From assembly GCA_017464985.1 (NCBI GenBank), contig JAFTXL010000081.1, forward strand, positions 1 through 6,666: DNA of 6,666 nucleotides, in the 5' to 3' direction. The position numbers and the translations under genes were made by a program. Every line of letters begins with the position of its first letter. Positions within the stretch are counted from its first letter, which is position 1. This DNA comes from Clostridia bacterium (GTDB lineage Bacteria > Bacillota_A > Clostridia > UBA1212). Under the pieces are notes generated by a model. It saw only the letters and a program-made list of their open reading frames with translations. It had not been told where the DNA came from and did not search any database. Positions 5,192-6,666 of this stretch are shown in pieces.

Positions 5192-6666
5192 TTAAAAATA
5201 TTCTCCTATTTTTGCAGATCTTGTTTCGTTTGTATCTTTTATATACGCGCTCAGTTTCTCAGACGCAGAGCATACCTCGCTTTCAAATTCCGAAGCAGAC
5301 ATTCGCAGCACCCCACTGTGCACAGCCGATAGCTGAATCTGCGCATCCGATGTCACAACACGCACCGTTTCCGTTTTTTTCTTTCCGGCAAGAAGCTTTT
5401 CAATATATGTGTCAGCAGTTTCTTTTTCCTTTGTATAAACCACGGTTACATTGCCGTTTGTAAATTCACTGCCCGTGTTTCCCGTCGCACGGTACGCATC
5501 AAAAACTATTACCGTATTTATTTTTACAAAAGACGCATAATTTACAATAATATTTATTAAATCCTCACGTGCCGACTCCAAGCTTTTTTCCGCTGCATGC
5601 TTAAGCTTTTTCCAGGCAAAAATCACATTGTAGCCGTCAATTATAATCCGCTCTACCTTTACGGCAGGGTCAAATGACGGCTTCACAGCTTGTGAATAAA
5701 GTACCGATTTTACATTTTTCGGAGCAGAATACACGGGCCTCTTTATCGGACCGAACTCACGCTCCATTATAGCTTCCAGCTCATCTTCATCAATATGGAT
5801 CGGCCTATGCGCCCTATTAACGGAGCTGTAATCATTCTTTTTCTCTATACAGCTTTTTAAATGCATATACTCGCTGACTTTATTCCACTTGACATTAAAA
5901 CCGCTGCCGTGAGTGCAAAAGACAGAATCGGCAGTATTGTCCAAATCACTTTCCGCATCGTAGTTATATTCCTCAATGACTCGTTCCGCATCTCCGCACT
6001 CACCGTATCCTGCAAAGACACATGAGAATTTCCCTCTGCCTCCTGTATACGAAGCAACCTCTGCCGCATACCCGTCAGCGCACACTACCGGCATACGCCC
6101 TTTAATTACAGATACAGTCTCAGAAGACGATGATATATCAAATGTTCCTCTTTTCATCTGTATATCGCTTATTGCCCTGCCGGTCTGCTCGTTTGGCACT
6201 TCCAGTCTGAAATCATAGTACGGCTCAAGCAGCACAGACTCCGCCTGCATTAAGCCTTGCCTTACAGCACGGTATGTTGCCTGCCTGAAATCGCCGCCCT
6301 CTGTATGCTTTATATGCGCGCGGCCTGACATTAACGTAATCTTTACATCTGTAACAGGAGAACCGGTGAGTACACCTTTGTGTATTTTCTCCGATAAATG
6401 AGTGAGAATAAGCCTTTGCCAGTTTCTATCCAAATCGTCCGTATCGCATTTTGAATTAAATACAACTCCGCTGCCTCTTTCAATCGGTTCAATGAGCAGA
6501 TGCACTTCTGCATAGTGGCGCAGCGGCTCATAGTGTCCCACGCCCTCAACTGTATTTCTGACGGTTTCCTTGTACATCACACTGCCTGAATCAATCTCTA
6601 CATCAATATTAAACCGTTCCGCAATCAGACTTTTGAGAATTTCACGCTGTACTTCTCCCATCAGCC
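5192..6666 (-). CDS. TetM/EF-G-like translation factor fused to a C-terminal YacP/Rae1-type NYN nuclease domain (5' end outside window)
   Basis: The frame is open to the right edge. The Met at 6661 lies in LMGEVQREIL, the conserved end of EF-G domain III, so it is internal and the GTPase domain is missing from view. Numbering from that Met, domain IV spans about 20-140 and ends with the family-like GGDFRQATYRAVRQGLM (122-138). Domain V follows from LLEPYYDFRLEVP (144-156) to about 221. A linker to about 337 contains an acidic helix (DEDELEAIMEREFGP). An NYN/PIN-like domain then runs from 338 to about 465, with IIIDGYN (Asp342, Asn345), VFDAY (Asp388), KETADTYIEK (Asp417) and VTSDAQ (Asp439). 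Rae1/YacP proteins cut mRNA on the ribosome, and TetM-like proteins bind the same A-site region, so a role in ribosome rescue or translation-coupled mRNA decay is inferred. The domain IV tip lacks the TetM tetracycline-displacing residues, which argues against calling this tetracycline resistance. Confidence 0.92.
   Translation of the reverse strand, partial: LMGEVQREILKSLIAERFNIDVEIDSGSVMYKETVRNTVEGVGHYEPLRHYAEVHLLIEPIERGSGVVFNSKCDTDDLDRNWQRLILTHLSEKIHKGVLTGSPVTDVKITLMSGRAHIKHTEGGDFRQATYRAVRQGLMQAESVLLEPYYDFRLEVPNEQTGRAISDIQMKRGTFDISSSSETVSVIKGRMPVVCADGYAAEVASYTGGRGKFSCVFAGYGECGDAERVIEEYNYDAESDLDNTADSVFCTHGSGFNVKWNKVSEYMHLKSCIEKKNDYSSVNRAHRPIHIDEDELEAIMEREFGPIKRPVYSAPKNVKSVLYSQAVKPSFDPAVKVERIIIDGYNVIFAWKKLKHAAEKSLESAREDLINIIVNYASFVKINTVIVFDAYRATGNTGSEFTNGNVTVVYTKEKETADTYIEKLLAGKKKTETVRVVTSDAQIQLSAVHSGVLRMSASEFESEVCSASEKLSAYIKDTNETRSAKIGEYF

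Noticed and set aside
5158..5463. Plus-strand 101-codon frame over the end of the GTPase-nuclease gene
   Set aside because: It is antisense to the NYN domain and has no recognisable motif or ribosome site.
5192..6666. Plain tetracycline-resistance gene (tetM/tetW type)
   Set aside because: The domain IV loop residues for drug displacement are missing and the C-terminus carries a nuclease domain, so a resistance name is not supported.

Overview
The window fits a low-GC Gram-positive bacterium of the class Clostridia, plausibly a gut Lachnospiraceae or Oscillospiraceae species. The evidence is the AT-rich intergenic DNA, strong Shine-Dalgarno sites, a TTG start, a TetM/EF-G-like factor fused to a YacP-type nuclease, and a large secreted modular protein with Ig-like, ricin-type and papain-like parts. 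The lineage is inferred from gene content only.

All three genes lie on the minus strand, so they read from high to low coordinates. (1) 6666-5192: the 3' part of a translational-GTPase-like gene that enters from the right edge. EF-G/TetM-type domains IV and V are followed by a linker and a C-terminal NYN nuclease domain of the YacP/Rae1 type. The GTPase domain is outside the window. (2) 5143-3686: a complete FAD-dependent oxidoreductase with a C-terminal Rieske [2Fe-2S] domain, of the Bacillus YhfW type. A perfect 11-bp inverted repeat (5158-5185) sits between genes 1 and 2, just upstream of the gene 2 Shine-Dalgarno site. (3) 3569-1: one uninterrupted reading frame of 1189 codons that leaves the window at the left edge without a stop. 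I read every codon and found none that terminates. It encodes a signal peptide, an acidic WapA-like leader, a DNRLRE-type domain, two Ig-like/ricin-like pairs in tandem, and a papain-like cysteine peptidase domain with a plausible Gln/Cys/His/Asp set.

The genes do not form an obvious single pathway. Gene 1 should act on the ribosome, gene 2 in cytosolic redox chemistry, and gene 3 outside the cell or at its surface. Genes 1 and 2 are 48 bp apart and could be co-transcribed, although the inverted repeat suggests separate control of gene 2. Gene 3 follows a 116-bp AT-rich gap with its own candidate promoter.

The items most worth follow-up are the GTPase-nuclease fusion, which joins two ribosomal A-site modules, and the large lectin-peptidase. 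I saw no tRNA, rRNA, CRISPR array or insertion sequence.
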